Shown one piece after another: positions 55,886 to 64,000 of a stretch of 64,000 nucleotides of DNA. The number at the start of each line of letters is the position of its first letter. Positions within the stretch are counted from its first letter, which is position 1. Made by a program: the position numbers and the translations under genes. The DNA lies in assembly GCF_001499905.1 (NCBI RefSeq), contig NZ_LQIS01000023.1:1-64000 (forward strand), given 5' to 3'. This stretch comes from Mycobacterium sp. GA-1285. Lineage in GTDB: Bacteria > Actinomycetota > Actinomycetes > Mycobacteriales > Mycobacteriaceae. The notes under the pieces are model-generated. The model was not told the DNA's origin, did not search any database, and worked only from the letters and a program-made list of their open reading frames with translations.

Positions 55886-56788
55886 TCAGTTGCGGGTCGC
55901 GACGATCGCGAGCGAATCACGCATCGGCGCAAGCAATTCCGTATCGGGGAATTCTCGGCCGTATTCGGCGAACACCTCGGGCCGGCTCTTGGTGGACACC
56001 TGCCACCCGTGTTCGGTCAGATATTCGACGACGTGGCGGCGCTCGCCCTCGTAGAAGAGGTGCGAGATGTCGAGGTGGACGCCGTTATCACCCCACTGCT
56101 TGCTGATCGCCCTGCTGCGTTCGCCGATCGTCGCTGCGGCGTCGGGATGGTATTCGGTGGCGAGCTTGCTGCCCGGCGGACTCAGCGTGCCGATATCGTC
56201 GAACAGCTTGTCCTGTGCTTCGGGCGGCAGGTAGACGAGCAGTCCCTCCGCGCTCCACGCGGTCGGCCGAGTGGCATCGAATCCGCTGTCCTGCAATGCC
56301 TTCGGCCAGTCTTCGCGCAGGTCGACACCGACGGTGCGCAGCTCGGCCGACGGGGAAACCCCCAGCGAGGACATCGTCGCGGTCTTGAATTCGATCACCT
56401 GCGGCTGATCGATCTCGTAGACGACGGTCCCGTCGGGCCACGGCAGCCGGTAGGACCGCGAGTCCAGTCCCGACGCCACGATCACCGCCTGCCGAACGCC
56501 TGCGGTCGTCGCGTCGATGAAGAAGTCGTCGAAGAATCTCGTGCGCACCGCGATCATCCTCGCCATGAACTCGGCCCCGGCGCCGTCGATGTCGTTGCCT
56601 AGGGTGCCGCCGTCGACCAGGCTGGTGAAGAAGTCGATGCCGACCGCACGCACCAGCGGTGCGGCGTATGGATCGTCGAAGAGCGGATCGTCCTCGCGGC
56701 TGGCGATCGCCCGCGCAGCCGCGACCATCGTGGCCGTGGTGCCCACGCTCGATGCGAGGTCCCAGCTGTCCGAATCGGTGCGGCTCAC
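55886..56788 (-). CDS. SAM-dependent methyltransferase, TIGR00027 type (2)
   Basis: 300 residues. [39 protein letters not shown] and [20 protein letters not shown] align with both neighbours throughout. GTG start overlaps the stop of the third paralogue by GTGA. Differences cluster in the last third ([20 protein letters not shown]), which would contact the methyl acceptor, so the three may have different substrates. Confidence 0.88.
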   Translation of the reverse strand: MSRTDSDSWDLASSVGTTATMVAAARAIASREDDPLFDDPYAAPLVRAVGIDFFTSLVDGGTLGNDIDGAGAEFMARMIAVRTRFFDDFFIDATTAGVRQAVIVASGLDSRSYRLPWPDGTVVYEIDQPQVIEFKTATMSSLGVSPSAELRTVGVDLREDWPKALQDSGFDATRPTAWSAEGLLVYLPPEAQDKLFDDIGTLSPPGSKLATEYHPDAAATIGERSRAISKQWGDNGVHLDISHLFYEGERRHVVEYLTEHGWQVSTKSRPEVFAEYGREFPDTELLAPMRDSLAIVATRN

Positions 56789-57771
56789 CTCTCGAGTATC
56801 CCGCTGATGTACTGCATCTCATCGAACCTGCCGGCTCCGTCGTCCTCGGGCAGCGGCGGCAGACCGTTGTCGGCCAGCAGATCGCCGATTGTGCGGCGGG
56901 TCAAGCGCCAGCCCCGCTCCTCGAGGTAGGCGCCCGCTTCGTTGCGGTCGCCGATGTAGACGAGTTCGGCGAAGTCGAGTTCGAAGCCGTGTCGGCGCCA
57001 CCGCTGCGCTGATTCCTGCATCCGGGCCAGCATCTTCTCCCGGTCGGCGGGGTCGCTGCTGGAGGGGCCGCTCTCGACCGCCACCCGGCTACCGGGAGCG
57101 CTCAACGCGGTGATCGTGTCGAGCAACGTGTCCTGTGCCTGGGGAGGTAGATACCCGAGTAGGCCCTCGGCGCTCCATGCGGTCGGCAGGGCCGGGTCGA
57201 AGCCAGCCGCCGCGAGCGCCGCCGGCCAGTCGAATCGGAGGTCGATCGCCACGGCCCTGCGCTGGGCGGTCGGTTCGGCCCCGAGATCGGTCATTGCCTG
57301 ACTCTTGAACGCGATGACGTCGGGCTGGTCGATCTCGAAGACCGTCGTCCCGGCCGGCCAGGCCAACCGGTATGCGCGCGCGTCGAGTCCCGATGCCAGG
57401 ATCACCGCCTGCCGGACACCACTTTCGGCGGCTCCCGTTGAATCGCCACCTCCGGTGGCGGCGACGAAGAACTCGTCGAAGAACTTCGTCCGCACGGCCA
57501 TGTTGTCGGTCATCCGCGCCATTCCGACCGCCGCCCCCGAATCCGAGGCGTCCGCGTCGAGGTCCTCGAGCTTGAGTTCGCCGCTGACGAGGCGAGTGAA
57601 GAAGTCCACGCCCACGGCCCGCACCAACGGCTCGGCGTACGGATCGGATATCAGCGCGTCCTCGCCGGTGCTGGCGATCGCCCGCGCGGCCGCGACCATC
57701 GTCGCCGTCGCGCCGACGCTCGATGCGAGGTCCCAGGTGTCTCCCTCGTACCGTGGGCCCGTATGTGCCAT
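56785..57771 (-). CDS. SAM-dependent methyltransferase, TIGR00027 type (3)
   Basis: 328 residues. [40 protein letters not shown] and [20 protein letters not shown] are the family motifs. It is longer than its paralogues through an insert of about 25 residues near residue 60-105 (Asp/Ala-rich, then [13 protein letters not shown]). ATG at 57771 follows AGGAGTCGGAG; an in-frame upstream start exists but lacks a site. First gene of the three-gene unit, divergent from secY. Confidence 0.88.
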   Translation of the reverse strand: MAHTGPRYEGDTWDLASSVGATATMVAAARAIASTGEDALISDPYAEPLVRAVGVDFFTRLVSGELKLEDLDADASDSGAAVGMARMTDNMAVRTKFFDEFFVAATGGGDSTGAAESGVRQAVILASGLDARAYRLAWPAGTTVFEIDQPDVIAFKSQAMTDLGAEPTAQRRAVAIDLRFDWPAALAAAGFDPALPTAWSAEGLLGYLPPQAQDTLLDTITALSAPGSRVAVESGPSSSDPADREKMLARMQESAQRWRRHGFELDFAELVYIGDRNEAGAYLEERGWRLTRRTIGDLLADNGLPPLPEDDGAGRFDEMQYISGILER

Positions 57772-58036
57772 CTCCGACTCCTGACGCCATTGATTAGTGG
57801 ATTTAACGAGAATGGTTCCACGGTATGTTCTCGCCCTGAGAAGTCGCTGTGAGGGCGGGACCATCAGCGGGATGCGGGCCAACCGGGCCCCAACTGTTAC
57901 TCTCGTAGACTGTTTGACGGGTAACTCTGCAGGCTGCGCGCTTGACGGGGGTCCGCACACGACTTAACCAAGACGCTGGTCGAATCCAGCCCCATCCGCA
58001 CGCCGCTATCAACAGGCCGGCTGCGCAGGAGGAAGA
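57772..58036. promoter_or_regulatory. Divergent region between methyltransferases and secY
   Basis: 265 bases with no gene. TAGACT at 57906-57911 resembles a -10 box for secY but has no good -35 match. TTGACG occurs twice (57914 and 57942), each followed by GGG, and may be part of the leader. The secY ribosome binding site AGGAGGAAG is strong. A/T-rich TTAACGAGAATGG near 57800 could serve the methyltransferase side. Confidence 0.4.
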
Positions 58037-59377
58037 GTGCTTTCGGCTTTCATCTCTTCACTCAGGACGGTCGACCTGAGGCGAAAGATCCTGTTCACCT
58101 TGGGCATCGTGATCCTTTATCGGGTCGGGGCGTCGATCCCGTCTCCCGGGGTGAACTACCCGAACGTGCAGCAGTGCATCGCCGAGGTCACCGGCGGCGA
58201 GTCCGGACAGATCTACTCGCTGATCAACCTGTTCTCCGGTGGCGCGCTGCTCCAGCTGTCGGTGTTCGCCGTCGGTGTGATGCCCTACATCACCGCGAGC
58301 ATCATCGTGCAGCTGTTGACCGTGGTGATCCCGCGGTTCGAGCAACTGCGGAAAGAAGGCCAGTCCGGCCAGGCCAAGATGACGCAGTACACGCGCTATC
58401 TGGCCGTTGCGCTGGCCATCCTGCAGAGCACGAGCATCGTGGCGCTGGCGGCCAACGGCGGCCTGCTCCAGGGCTGCTCGCTGGACATCATCCAGGGTCA
58501 GAGCGAGGGGCTGAACATCTTCACCCTGGTCGTGATGGTGCTGGTGATGACCGCCGGCGCGGCGCTGGTGATGTGGATGGGCGAGCTGGTCACCGAGCGC
58601 GGGATCGGCAACGGCATGTCGCTGATCATCTTCGCGAGCATCGCCTCGGCGATTCCGGGCGAGGGCCAGACCATCCTCGAGAGCCGCGGCGGCCTGGTGT
58701 TCGCCCTGGTCTGCGCCGGAGCGCTGGCCATCATCATCGGCGTGGTGTTCGTCGAGCAGGGCCAGCGCCGGATCCCGGTTCAGTACGCCAAGCGAATGGT
58801 CGGCCGCAAGATGTACGGCGGCACCTCGACCTATTTGCCGTTGAAGGTGAACCAGGCCGGCGTCATCCCGGTGATCTTCGCCTCGTCGCTGATCTACATC
58901 CCCCAGCTCATCACCCAGTTGATCCAGAGCGGCAGCTCCAATCCGAACAGCACCAACTGGTGGAACAGGTTCGTCGCGAGCTACCTCACCGATCCGAGTA
59001 GTCCCGCGTACATCGCGATCTACTTCGGGTTGATCGTGTTCTTCACCTACTTCTACGTCTCGATCACGTTCAACCCGGACGAACGCGCCGACGAGATGAA
59101 GAAGTTCGGCGGCTTCATCCCGGGCATCCGGCCCGGCAAGCCCACCGCCGACTACCTGCGCTACGTGCTGAGCCGAATCACCCTTCCCGGATCCATCTAC
59201 CTCGGTCTGATCGCCGTGCTGCCTAACCTGTTCCTCTCCGTCGGGAGCTCTGGCCCGGTGCAGAACCTGCCGTTCGGTGGTGTGGGCGTACTGATCCTCG
59301 TCGGGGTCGGCTTGGATACCGTCAAACAGATCGAGAGCCAGCTGATGCAGCGCAATTACGAAGGGTTCCTGAAGTGA
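58037..59377 (+). CDS. secY: Preprotein translocase subunit SecY
   Basis: 446 residues, ten transmembrane helices, the pore of the Sec translocon. [40 protein letters not shown] and [20 protein letters not shown] are family signatures. GTG start. Its TGA overlaps the adk GTG, so secY-adk-map form one unit, which in M. tuberculosis is likewise separated from the spc operon. Confidence 0.98.
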   Translation: MLSAFISSLRTVDLRRKILFTLGIVILYRVGASIPSPGVNYPNVQQCIAEVTGGESGQIYSLINLFSGGALLQLSVFAVGVMPYITASIIVQLLTVVIPRFEQLRKEGQSGQAKMTQYTRYLAVALAILQSTSIVALAANGGLLQGCSLDIIQGQSEGLNIFTLVVMVLVMTAGAALVMWMGELVTERGIGNGMSLIIFASIASAIPGEGQTILESRGGLVFALVCAGALAIIIGVVFVEQGQRRIPVQYAKRMVGRKMYGGTSTYLPLKVNQAGVIPVIFASSLIYIPQLITQLIQSGSSNPNSTNWWNRFVASYLTDPSSPAYIAIYFGLIVFFTYFYVSITFNPDERADEMKKFGGFIPGIRPGKPTADYLRYVLSRITLPGSIYLGLIAVLPNLFLSVGSSGPVQNLPFGGVGVLILVGVGLDTVKQIESQLMQRNYEGFLK

Positions 59378-59922
59378 GAGTCGTTCTGCTCGGACCGCCC
59401 GGCGCCGGCAAGGGGACACAGGCCCAGAAGCTCTCCGAGAAGCTCGGAATCCCGCAGATCTCGACGGGGGACCTCTTCCGTCAGAACATCGGCGACGGCA
59501 CGCCGCTCGGCCTGGAAGCCAAGAGCTACCTCGACGCCGGCGACCTGGTGCCCTCGGAGCTGACGAACAAACTGGTCGAGGACCGCATCGAACAACCGGA
59601 CGCGGCCGACGGTTTCATCCTCGACGGCTATCCCCGTTCGGTGGAGCAGGCCAAGGCGCTGGACGACATGCTCACGCGCCACGACACCAAGCTCGACGCG
59701 GTGCTGGAATTCAAGGTCTCCGAAGACGAGCTGTTCAAGCGGCTCAAGGCCCGCGGCCGCGACGACGACACCGAAGACGTGATCCGCAACCGCATGCAGG
59801 TCTACCGCGACGAGACCTACCCGCTGCTCGAGTACTACCGCAGCAACAACCTGCAGCAGGTCGACGCGGTCGGTGCTCTCGACGAGGTCTTCGCGCGGGC
59901 GCTGCAGGCCCTCGGTAAGTAA
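59374..59922 (+). CDS. adk: Adenylate kinase
   Basis: 182 residues, the short form without the zinc LID domain. The P-loop is [10 protein letters not shown] (from residue 7). [11 protein letters not shown] and [13 protein letters not shown] bind AMP and ATP, and [20 protein letters not shown] is the short lid. It interconverts AMP, ADP and ATP. GTG start overlaps secY by GTGA. Confidence 0.98.
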   Translation: MRVVLLGPPGAGKGTQAQKLSEKLGIPQISTGDLFRQNIGDGTPLGLEAKSYLDAGDLVPSELTNKLVEDRIEQPDAADGFILDGYPRSVEQAKALDDMLTRHDTKLDAVLEFKVSEDELFKRLKARGRDDDTEDVIRNRMQVYRDETYPLLEYYRSNNLQQVDAVGALDEVFARALQALGK

Positions 59923-59928
59923 GCCGAT

Positions 59929-60723
59929 ATGGGCCTGATGGGCCTGCGCGGCCGCAAGGTCGTACCGCAGCGCACCCCCGGTGAACTCGACGCGATGGCG
60001 GTCGCCGGAGCCCTGGTGGCGTCGGCACTGGCCGCGGTGCGTCGAGCCGCTGCCCCCGGTGTCTCCACACTGGCGCTCGACGAGGTTGCCGAGTCGGTGA
60101 TCCGCGACGGCGGCGGTGTGCCGTCCTTCCTCGGGTATCACGGGTATCCGGCGAGCATCTGCTCCTCGGTCAATGACCGTGTGGTGCATGGCATTCCGTC
60201 CGCACAAGAGACGCTCGCGCCCGGCGACCTGGTGTCCATCGACTGCGGCGCGATCGTCGACGGCTGGCACGGCGACTCGGCGATCACGTTCGGTGTCGGG
60301 ACGCTCATCTCCGTAGACGAGGCGTTATCGCAGGCCACCAGGGAGGCCATGGAGGCGGGCGCCGCGGCGATGGTGCCCGGTAACCGGCTCACCGACGTTT
60401 CCCACGCCATCGAGACGGCGACGCGCGCCGCCGAGAAGCGGTACGACCGCAAGTTCGGCATCGTGGACGGCTACGGCGGCCACGGCATCGGACGGCAGAT
60501 GCACATGGACCCGTTCCTGCCCAACGAGGGCGCTCCTGGCCGCGGACCCTATCTGGCGGTCGGCTCGGTGTTGGCCATCGAGCCGATGCTGACGCTGGGC
60601 ACCACCAAAACGGTGGTCCTCGACGACGAGTGGACCGTCGTCACCGCGGACGGCTCGCGGGCGGCGCACTGGGAGCACACCGTGGCCGTCACCGAGGACG
60701 GGCCACGCATCCTCACGCAGTAA
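59929..60723 (+). CDS. map: Methionine aminopeptidase, type I
   Basis: 264 residues. Metal ligands sit in [19 protein letters not shown] (two Asp), [14 protein letters not shown] (His) and [10 protein letters not shown] and [10 protein letters not shown] (Glu residues). It removes the initiator Met of new proteins. ATG at 59929, six bases after adk; a second ATG three codons on is possible. Corresponds to mapA (Rv0734). Confidence 0.96.
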   Translation: MGLMGLRGRKVVPQRTPGELDAMAVAGALVASALAAVRRAAAPGVSTLALDEVAESVIRDGGGVPSFLGYHGYPASICSSVNDRVVHGIPSAQETLAPGDLVSIDCGAIVDGWHGDSAITFGVGTLISVDEALSQATREAMEAGAAAMVPGNRLTDVSHAIETATRAAEKRYDRKFGIVDGYGGHGIGRQMHMDPFLPNEGAPGRGPYLAVGSVLAIEPMLTLGTTKTVVLDDEWTVVTADGSRAAHWEHTVAVTEDGPRILTQ

Positions 60724-60738
60724 GCCGCCCGCCGAGTC

Positions 60739-62229
60739 TCACCCCTCACCCATGCCCTGGACCGGCTGGCTCACGGCGTCGGCCCGCACGGCCTTCTCGA
60801 TGCGGGCCCCGAGGTCGTCGTCGACATTGCGCCAGTAATCTAGCGACCGGTCGAGCACCTCGCCGGTGACCCCCTCGAGGCTGCCCGCGATGGTTTCGAC
60901 CGCCGCGGTGCGTTGCGCGTCGTTCCACACCTTGCGCACCATCGTGCCGGCTTGCCCGAAGTCGTCGTCTTCGGCGTGCAACGAGTAGGCCGAGCGCACC
61001 AGTTCGGCGTCTGCCTCCCAGCCGTCCTCGGCCGGGCCGGTGGTGTCCGACCACGGCCGGCCACCGCTGTTGGGCGCATACACCGGTGCCGCGCCCGAGT
61101 GGTGGTAGGCCATCTGGCCGTCGAACATGTAGGAGTTCATCGGAACGCCGTCGCGCGGCTGGTTCACCGGCAACTGGTGGAAGTTGGTGCCGATGCGGTT
61201 GCGCTGTGCGTCGCTGTACGCGAACGCGCGACCGAGCAGCATCTTGTCCGGCGACAGCCCGATACCGGGCACCGTATTGCCCGGGGAGAACGCCGCCTGT
61301 TCGATCTGGGCGAAGAAGTTCTCCGGGTTGCGGTTGAGCGTGAAGGTGCCGACCGGGATCAGCGGGTAGTCGGCGTGCGGCCACACCTTGGTCAGGTCGA
61401 ACGGGTTGAACCGGTAGTCGGCCGCCTCTGCGTAGGGCATCACCTGTACAGAGAGCCGCCAGCTCGGGTGCTCGCCGCGGTTGATCGCATCGAAGAGGTC
61501 CCGGCGGTGAAAGTCGCTGTCCTCACCGGCCAGGGCAGCGGCCTCGGCGTTGGTGAGAAACTCCAGACCCTGGTCGGTGTGGAAGTGGTACTTCACCCAG
61601 AACTTCTCGCCGGAGGCGTTGACCCACATGTAGGTGTGCGAGCCGTAGCCGTTCATGTGGCGCCAGGTCCGCGGCAGGCCGCGCTCACCCATCAGGTAGG
61701 TCACCTGGTGGGCGGACTCGGGGTTCAAACTCCAGAAGTCCCACTGCATCTGCGACGACCGCAGACCGGAGTCCGGCAGCCGCTTCTGGCTACGGATGAA
61801 GTGGGGAAACTTCATCGGGTCGCGCACGAAGAAGATCGGTGTGTTGTTGCCGACCAGGTCGTAGTTGCCTTCAGAGGTGTAGAACTTCAGCGAGTAGCCG
61901 CGTACGTCGCGCCACGTGTCCGGGCTGCCCTGCTCGCCGGCCACGGTCGAAAACCGGATCAGCAGGTCGGTTTTCGCGCCCTTCTGGAACAGCGCGGCCT
62001 TCGTGAACTGCGAGACGTCCTCGGTGGCCATGAAAACGCCGAAGGCGCCCGACCCCTTGGCGTGCGGGCTGCGTTCGGGCACCCGTTCGCGGTTGAAATG
62101 CGCCATCTGCTCCAGGAAATGCACGTCGTGCAGGACGAGTGGTCCGTTGGAGCCGACGCTGAGCGTGTTGCGGTCACTGGGGGCCGGTGCGCCGGTGCCG
62201 GTCGTAGAACCGAATTTCGAAGCGGTCAT
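60739..62229 (-). CDS. katA: Monofunctional heme catalase
   Basis: 496 residues, a small-subunit clade 3 type catalase. Catalytic His56 lies in [15 protein letters not shown], Asn129 in [13 protein letters not shown], and the proximal heme Tyr near 338 in [14 protein letters not shown]. It destroys hydrogen peroxide. ATG at 62229 follows TGGAGATTCCC and overlaps the TGA of the Fur gene, so the two are coupled and probably induced together by peroxide. This pairing differs from the furA-katG pair known in mycobacteria. Confidence 0.93.
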   Translation of the reverse strand: MTASKFGSTTGTGAPAPSDRNTLSVGSNGPLVLHDVHFLEQMAHFNRERVPERSPHAKGSGAFGVFMATEDVSQFTKAALFQKGAKTDLLIRFSTVAGEQGSPDTWRDVRGYSLKFYTSEGNYDLVGNNTPIFFVRDPMKFPHFIRSQKRLPDSGLRSSQMQWDFWSLNPESAHQVTYLMGERGLPRTWRHMNGYGSHTYMWVNASGEKFWVKYHFHTDQGLEFLTNAEAAALAGEDSDFHRRDLFDAINRGEHPSWRLSVQVMPYAEAADYRFNPFDLTKVWPHADYPLIPVGTFTLNRNPENFFAQIEQAAFSPGNTVPGIGLSPDKMLLGRAFAYSDAQRNRIGTNFHQLPVNQPRDGVPMNSYMFDGQMAYHHSGAAPVYAPNSGGRPWSDTTGPAEDGWEADAELVRSAYSLHAEDDDFGQAGTMVRKVWNDAQRTAAVETIAGSLEGVTGEVLDRSLDYWRNVDDDLGARIEKAVRADAVSQPVQGMGEG

Positions 62230-62672
62230 GGGAATCTCCATTCAGGTGGTTGTGTGCTGCTTTTGCAGTCGGGGCACAGGCCCCAAAAGGTCACTTCGGC
62301 CTCGTCGATCACGTAGCCGGTGGCGCCGTCGGCATGTAGGCACGGGGCTTGCCCGGTGGCGCAGTCGATGTCGTCGATGGCGCCGCAGGATCGACAGACC
62401 ACGTGGTGATGGTTGTCGCCGGTCTGCAGTTCGAAGCGGGCGCGTGAGCCGGCCGGCTCGACGCGGCGTAACAGGCCCGCGCCGGTGAGGGCGTAGAGCA
62501 CGTCGTAAACCGCTTGTGTCGACAGGGATCCGATGCGCCGGCGTGCTCCGTCGGCGATCTCTTCGACGTCGGCGTGCGGACGCTTCTGCACCTCGGCGAG
62601 CACCGCGAGTCGCGGTTTGGTGACGCGCAGCCCCGCGGCCCGCAGCTCCTCGTGCCAGCGAGTCACGGACAT
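62226..62672 (-). CDS. Fur-family metal/peroxide-sensing repressor
   Basis: 148 residues. The winged helix covers about residues 8-72 ([38 protein letters not shown]). The metal-binding half has [11 protein letters not shown] (His88-90, Cys93, Cys96) and CPDC (Cys133, Cys136), the two CxxC pairs of a structural zinc. It is likely PerR/FurA-like, given that it is coupled to a catalase. GGAGG precedes the ATG at 62672. A perfect palindrome upstream is its probable operator. Confidence 0.88.
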   Translation of the reverse strand: MSVTRWHEELRAAGLRVTKPRLAVLAEVQKRPHADVEEIADGARRRIGSLSTQAVYDVLYALTGAGLLRRVEPAGSRARFELQTGDNHHHVVCRSCGAIDDIDCATGQAPCLHADGATGYVIDEAEVTFWGLCPDCKSSTQPPEWRFP

Positions 62673-62723
62673 ACGGCCCTCCGGATACTTGAACCAGTCA
62701 AGAATCCAGTGTGCCCCAAACAC

Positions 62724-62738
62724 TTGCATTATGCAAGA
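62724..62738. promoter_or_regulatory. Candidate Fur operator
   Basis: CTTGCATTATGCAAG is a perfect 15-base inverted repeat (seven-base arms around one T), 52 bases upstream of the Fur start and about 90 before the divergent MarR gene. A seven-base arm around a single centre is the layout of Fur/PerR boxes. It probably controls fur-katA and may affect marR. Confidence 0.65.
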
Positions 62739-62828
62739 CTTGTAAAACGCAATACCTGGACGCCAGCTGTGCTGATAGGACGCGGCTGCGTGCGATACTT
62801 CCGGCATGCACACGCGCGGACTACCGAT

Positions 62829-63290
62829 GTGACCAAGACGCCGAAAGAAGAGCTGACGGCGTTCGAGGTCGCGGCCAGGGACCTCGTGGGCCTGGCGCTG
62901 CGCAGCGTCGAAGAGGTCGACGTCTCGCTGCCGCAGTTCCGGTTGCTGGCGGTGTTGCAGCAGCATGGTCGGTCGACGTCGACGGAATGCGCCAAGGCGC
63001 TCGGCGTGGTCGGGTCGACGGTGACGCGGTTGGCCGACCGACTCCATGCGTCGGGTCACCTGGTGCGCGGTTCGGATCCGTCCAACCGCAGCGTCGTCAC
63101 CCTGGAACTGACGGCCCAGGGGCGCAAACTGGTGCGACAGGTGACCGCTCGTCGTCGCCGCGAACTCGCCCGGGTGCTGGACCACATCGATCCGGCCGAG
63201 CGTGCGGCGTGCGCGGCGGTGCTGCGCACTCTGCATGAGCGGTTCGCCGACAGTCAAGCCGGCGCCCGGCGCAACTCCGTCCCGCTGTGA
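62829..63290 (+). CDS. MarR-family transcriptional regulator
   Basis: 153 residues. The winged helix-turn-helix is in the middle: VSLPQFRLLAVLQQHGRSTS, ALGVVGSTVTRLADRLHASG and RGSDPSNRSVVTLELTAQGR (the wing). GTG at 62829 gives a normal MarR length; an in-frame GTG at 62790 would add 13 residues, and no strong ribosome binding site is seen for either. Divergent from fur-katA and just before sigL. The ligand and targets are unknown. Confidence 0.8.
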   Translation: MTKTPKEELTAFEVAARDLVGLALRSVEEVDVSLPQFRLLAVLQQHGRSTSTECAKALGVVGSTVTRLADRLHASGHLVRGSDPSNRSVVTLELTAQGRKLVRQVTARRRRELARVLDHIDPAERAACAAVLRTLHERFADSQAGARRNSVPL

Positions 63291-63307
63291 GGACACAGCG
63301 CGAATAC

Positions 63308-63335
63308 TGAACCGGACGACCGCCAACCTCGTGTC
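63308..63335 (+). promoter_or_regulatory. SigL-type autoregulated promoter
   Basis: TGAACC at 63308-63313 and CGTGTC at 63330-63335, spaced 16 bases, match the -35 and -10 elements reported for SigL-dependent promoters in M. tuberculosis. It lies just before sigL, whose own promoter is known to be of this type. Confidence 0.75.
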
Positions 63336-63352
63336 TAGAGCGGAGGTTGATA

Positions 63353-63868
63353 TTGGACGACCCGGAAGCGACCGTCATGCGGGTGCTCTATGCCGAGCAC
63401 GCCGGCGCGATCTGGCGTTATGCGGTTCGGCTGACGGGCGATACGGCCCGGGCGGAGGATGTCGTGCAGGAGACGCTACTGCGGGCGTGGCGACACCCCG
63501 AGGTGACGGCCGACGGCTCGAGGTCGGCACGGGCGTGGCTGTTCACCGTGGCTCGCAACCTCATCATCGACGAGACGCGCAGCGCCCGCTTCCGCAGCGA
63601 GTCCGGCACTGCCGACATGGAGACGACCGCGGATCGGGCCGGGCCCGACGAGGTGGAGGCAGCGTTGAACCGGATCATGCTCGGCGAAGCCATCGGTGAA
63701 CTGTCCGAGGATCACCGCGCGGTCATCAGCCGTGCGTACTACCAGGGCTGGACCACCGCCCAGATCGCAGCCGACCTTCACATCGCGGAAGGCACCGTGA
63801 AATCGCGGCTGCACTACGGGGTGCGAGCGCTCAAGCTCCGGTTGGAGGAGATGGGGGTGACACGGTGA
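63353..63868 (+). CDS. sigL: ECF sigma factor SigL
   Basis: About 171 residues. Region 2 is ALWRYALRL-like IWRYAVRLTGDTARAEDVVQ with ETLLRAWRHPEV and ARAWLFTVARNLIIDETRSA. Region 4 is LSEDHRAVISRAYYQGWTTA with IAADLHIAEGTVKSRLHYGV. Start is TTG at 63353, six bases after GGAGG; TTG at 63347 and ATG at 63377 are alternatives. It overlaps the anti-sigma gene by GTGA. Order map-(Fur, catalase, MarR)-sigL-rslA follows Rv0734-Rv0736 with three genes inserted. In M. tuberculosis SigL controls lipid-related and membrane protein genes. Confidence 0.9.
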   Translation: MDDPEATVMRVLYAEHAGAIWRYAVRLTGDTARAEDVVQETLLRAWRHPEVTADGSRSARAWLFTVARNLIIDETRSARFRSESGTADMETTADRAGPDEVEAALNRIMLGEAIGELSEDHRAVISRAYYQGWTTAQIAADLHIAEGTVKSRLHYGVRALKLRLEEMGVTR

Positions 63869-64000
63869 CGGCATTCGAGCCGATCCTCGGCCGAGTGGAC
63901 GACGATCGGTACGCGACATGGGACGCCGCCTACGTTCTGGGTGCGCTGTCGGAACAGGAACGCCGCGAGTACGAGGCGCATCTCGGCAAGTGTGCGCGCT
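63865..64000 (+). CDS. rslA: Anti-sigma factor RslA (partial, cut by window end)
   Basis: The first 45 residues are present. ATWDAAYVLGALSEQERREY and EAHLGKCAR match the start of zinc-associated anti-sigma domains (the HxxxC part of the zinc motif is at the edge). GTG overlaps the sigL TGA, the usual sigma/anti-sigma coupling. It should hold SigL inactive until an oxidative signal releases zinc, as shown for RslA of M. tuberculosis. Confidence 0.85.
   Translation, partial: MTAFEPILGRVDDDRYATWDAAYVLGALSEQERREYEAHLGKCAR

Overview
The window is a GC-rich stretch of a mycobacterial chromosome, most likely a fast-growing Mycolicibacterium. Gene order follows the Mycobacterium tuberculosis segment from about Rv0679c to Rv0736: a DUF3060 pair, a TetR regulator, rpsL-rpsG-fusA-tuf, a mycofactocin-type SDR and ferredoxin reductase, mftR/mftABCDEFG, the S10 operon, the sulfatase gene, the spc operon, sppA, paralogous methyltransferases, secY-adk-map, and sigL-rslA. 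The species call rests on remembered gene order and protein families, not on a search.

Layout. 1-5528: the end of a membrane protein, a PAP2-type protein, and a tightly overlapped acyl-CoA catabolism operon (AidB-like acyl-CoA dehydrogenase, two crotonases, PaaX regulator). 5635-8284: two exported DUF3060 proteins back to back with two DUF3558-like lipoproteins, then TetR. 8285-13088: rpsL, rpsG, fusA and tuf, with promoter, leader and terminator. 13244-22508: cutinase, MFS exporter, SHOCT protein, mycofactocin-type SDR, ornithine aminotransferase with a broken dimethylargininase gene, Lrp regulator, ferredoxin reductase, VOC protein. 22505-30504: an ECF sigma gene coupled to the VOC gene, then the mycofactocin locus (mftR divergent from mftABCDEFG). 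30427-37088: MFS/TetR pair, two paralogous P450s, a lipoprotein carboxylesterase. 37089-43101: S10 operon from rpsJ to rpsQ. 43113-48346: a polyprenyl glycosylphosphotransferase, a GAF protein and a large arylsulfatase sit between the S10 and spc operons. 48527-53100: spc operon from rplN to rplO. 53172-60723: sppA, three methyltransferase paralogues, secY-adk-map. 60739-64000: Fur-catalase operon, MarR regulator, sigL and the start of rslA.

How it works together. Much of the window is translation machinery and its export partner secY. The accessory centre is mycofactocin: MftA is the precursor peptide, MftB its carrier, MftC the radical SAM maturase, MftE the peptidase, MftD the flavin oxidase, MftF the glycosyltransferase and MftG the GMC oxidoreductase thought to recycle the cofactor. 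The SDR at 16544 is of the class that keeps its nicotinamide bound and needs mycofactocin as electron acceptor.

The most unusual signals are: in-frame minisatellites in the mftC tail and across the mftG start; an internal deletion that breaks ddaH and leaves it in frame with rocD; a dispersed REP-like element in three intergenic copies; a near-identical 21-base element in the rpsL and rpsJ leaders; matched palindromes before both P450 genes; and a short duplication of the fusA 3' end. No CRISPR array, insertion sequence, tRNA or rRNA was seen.
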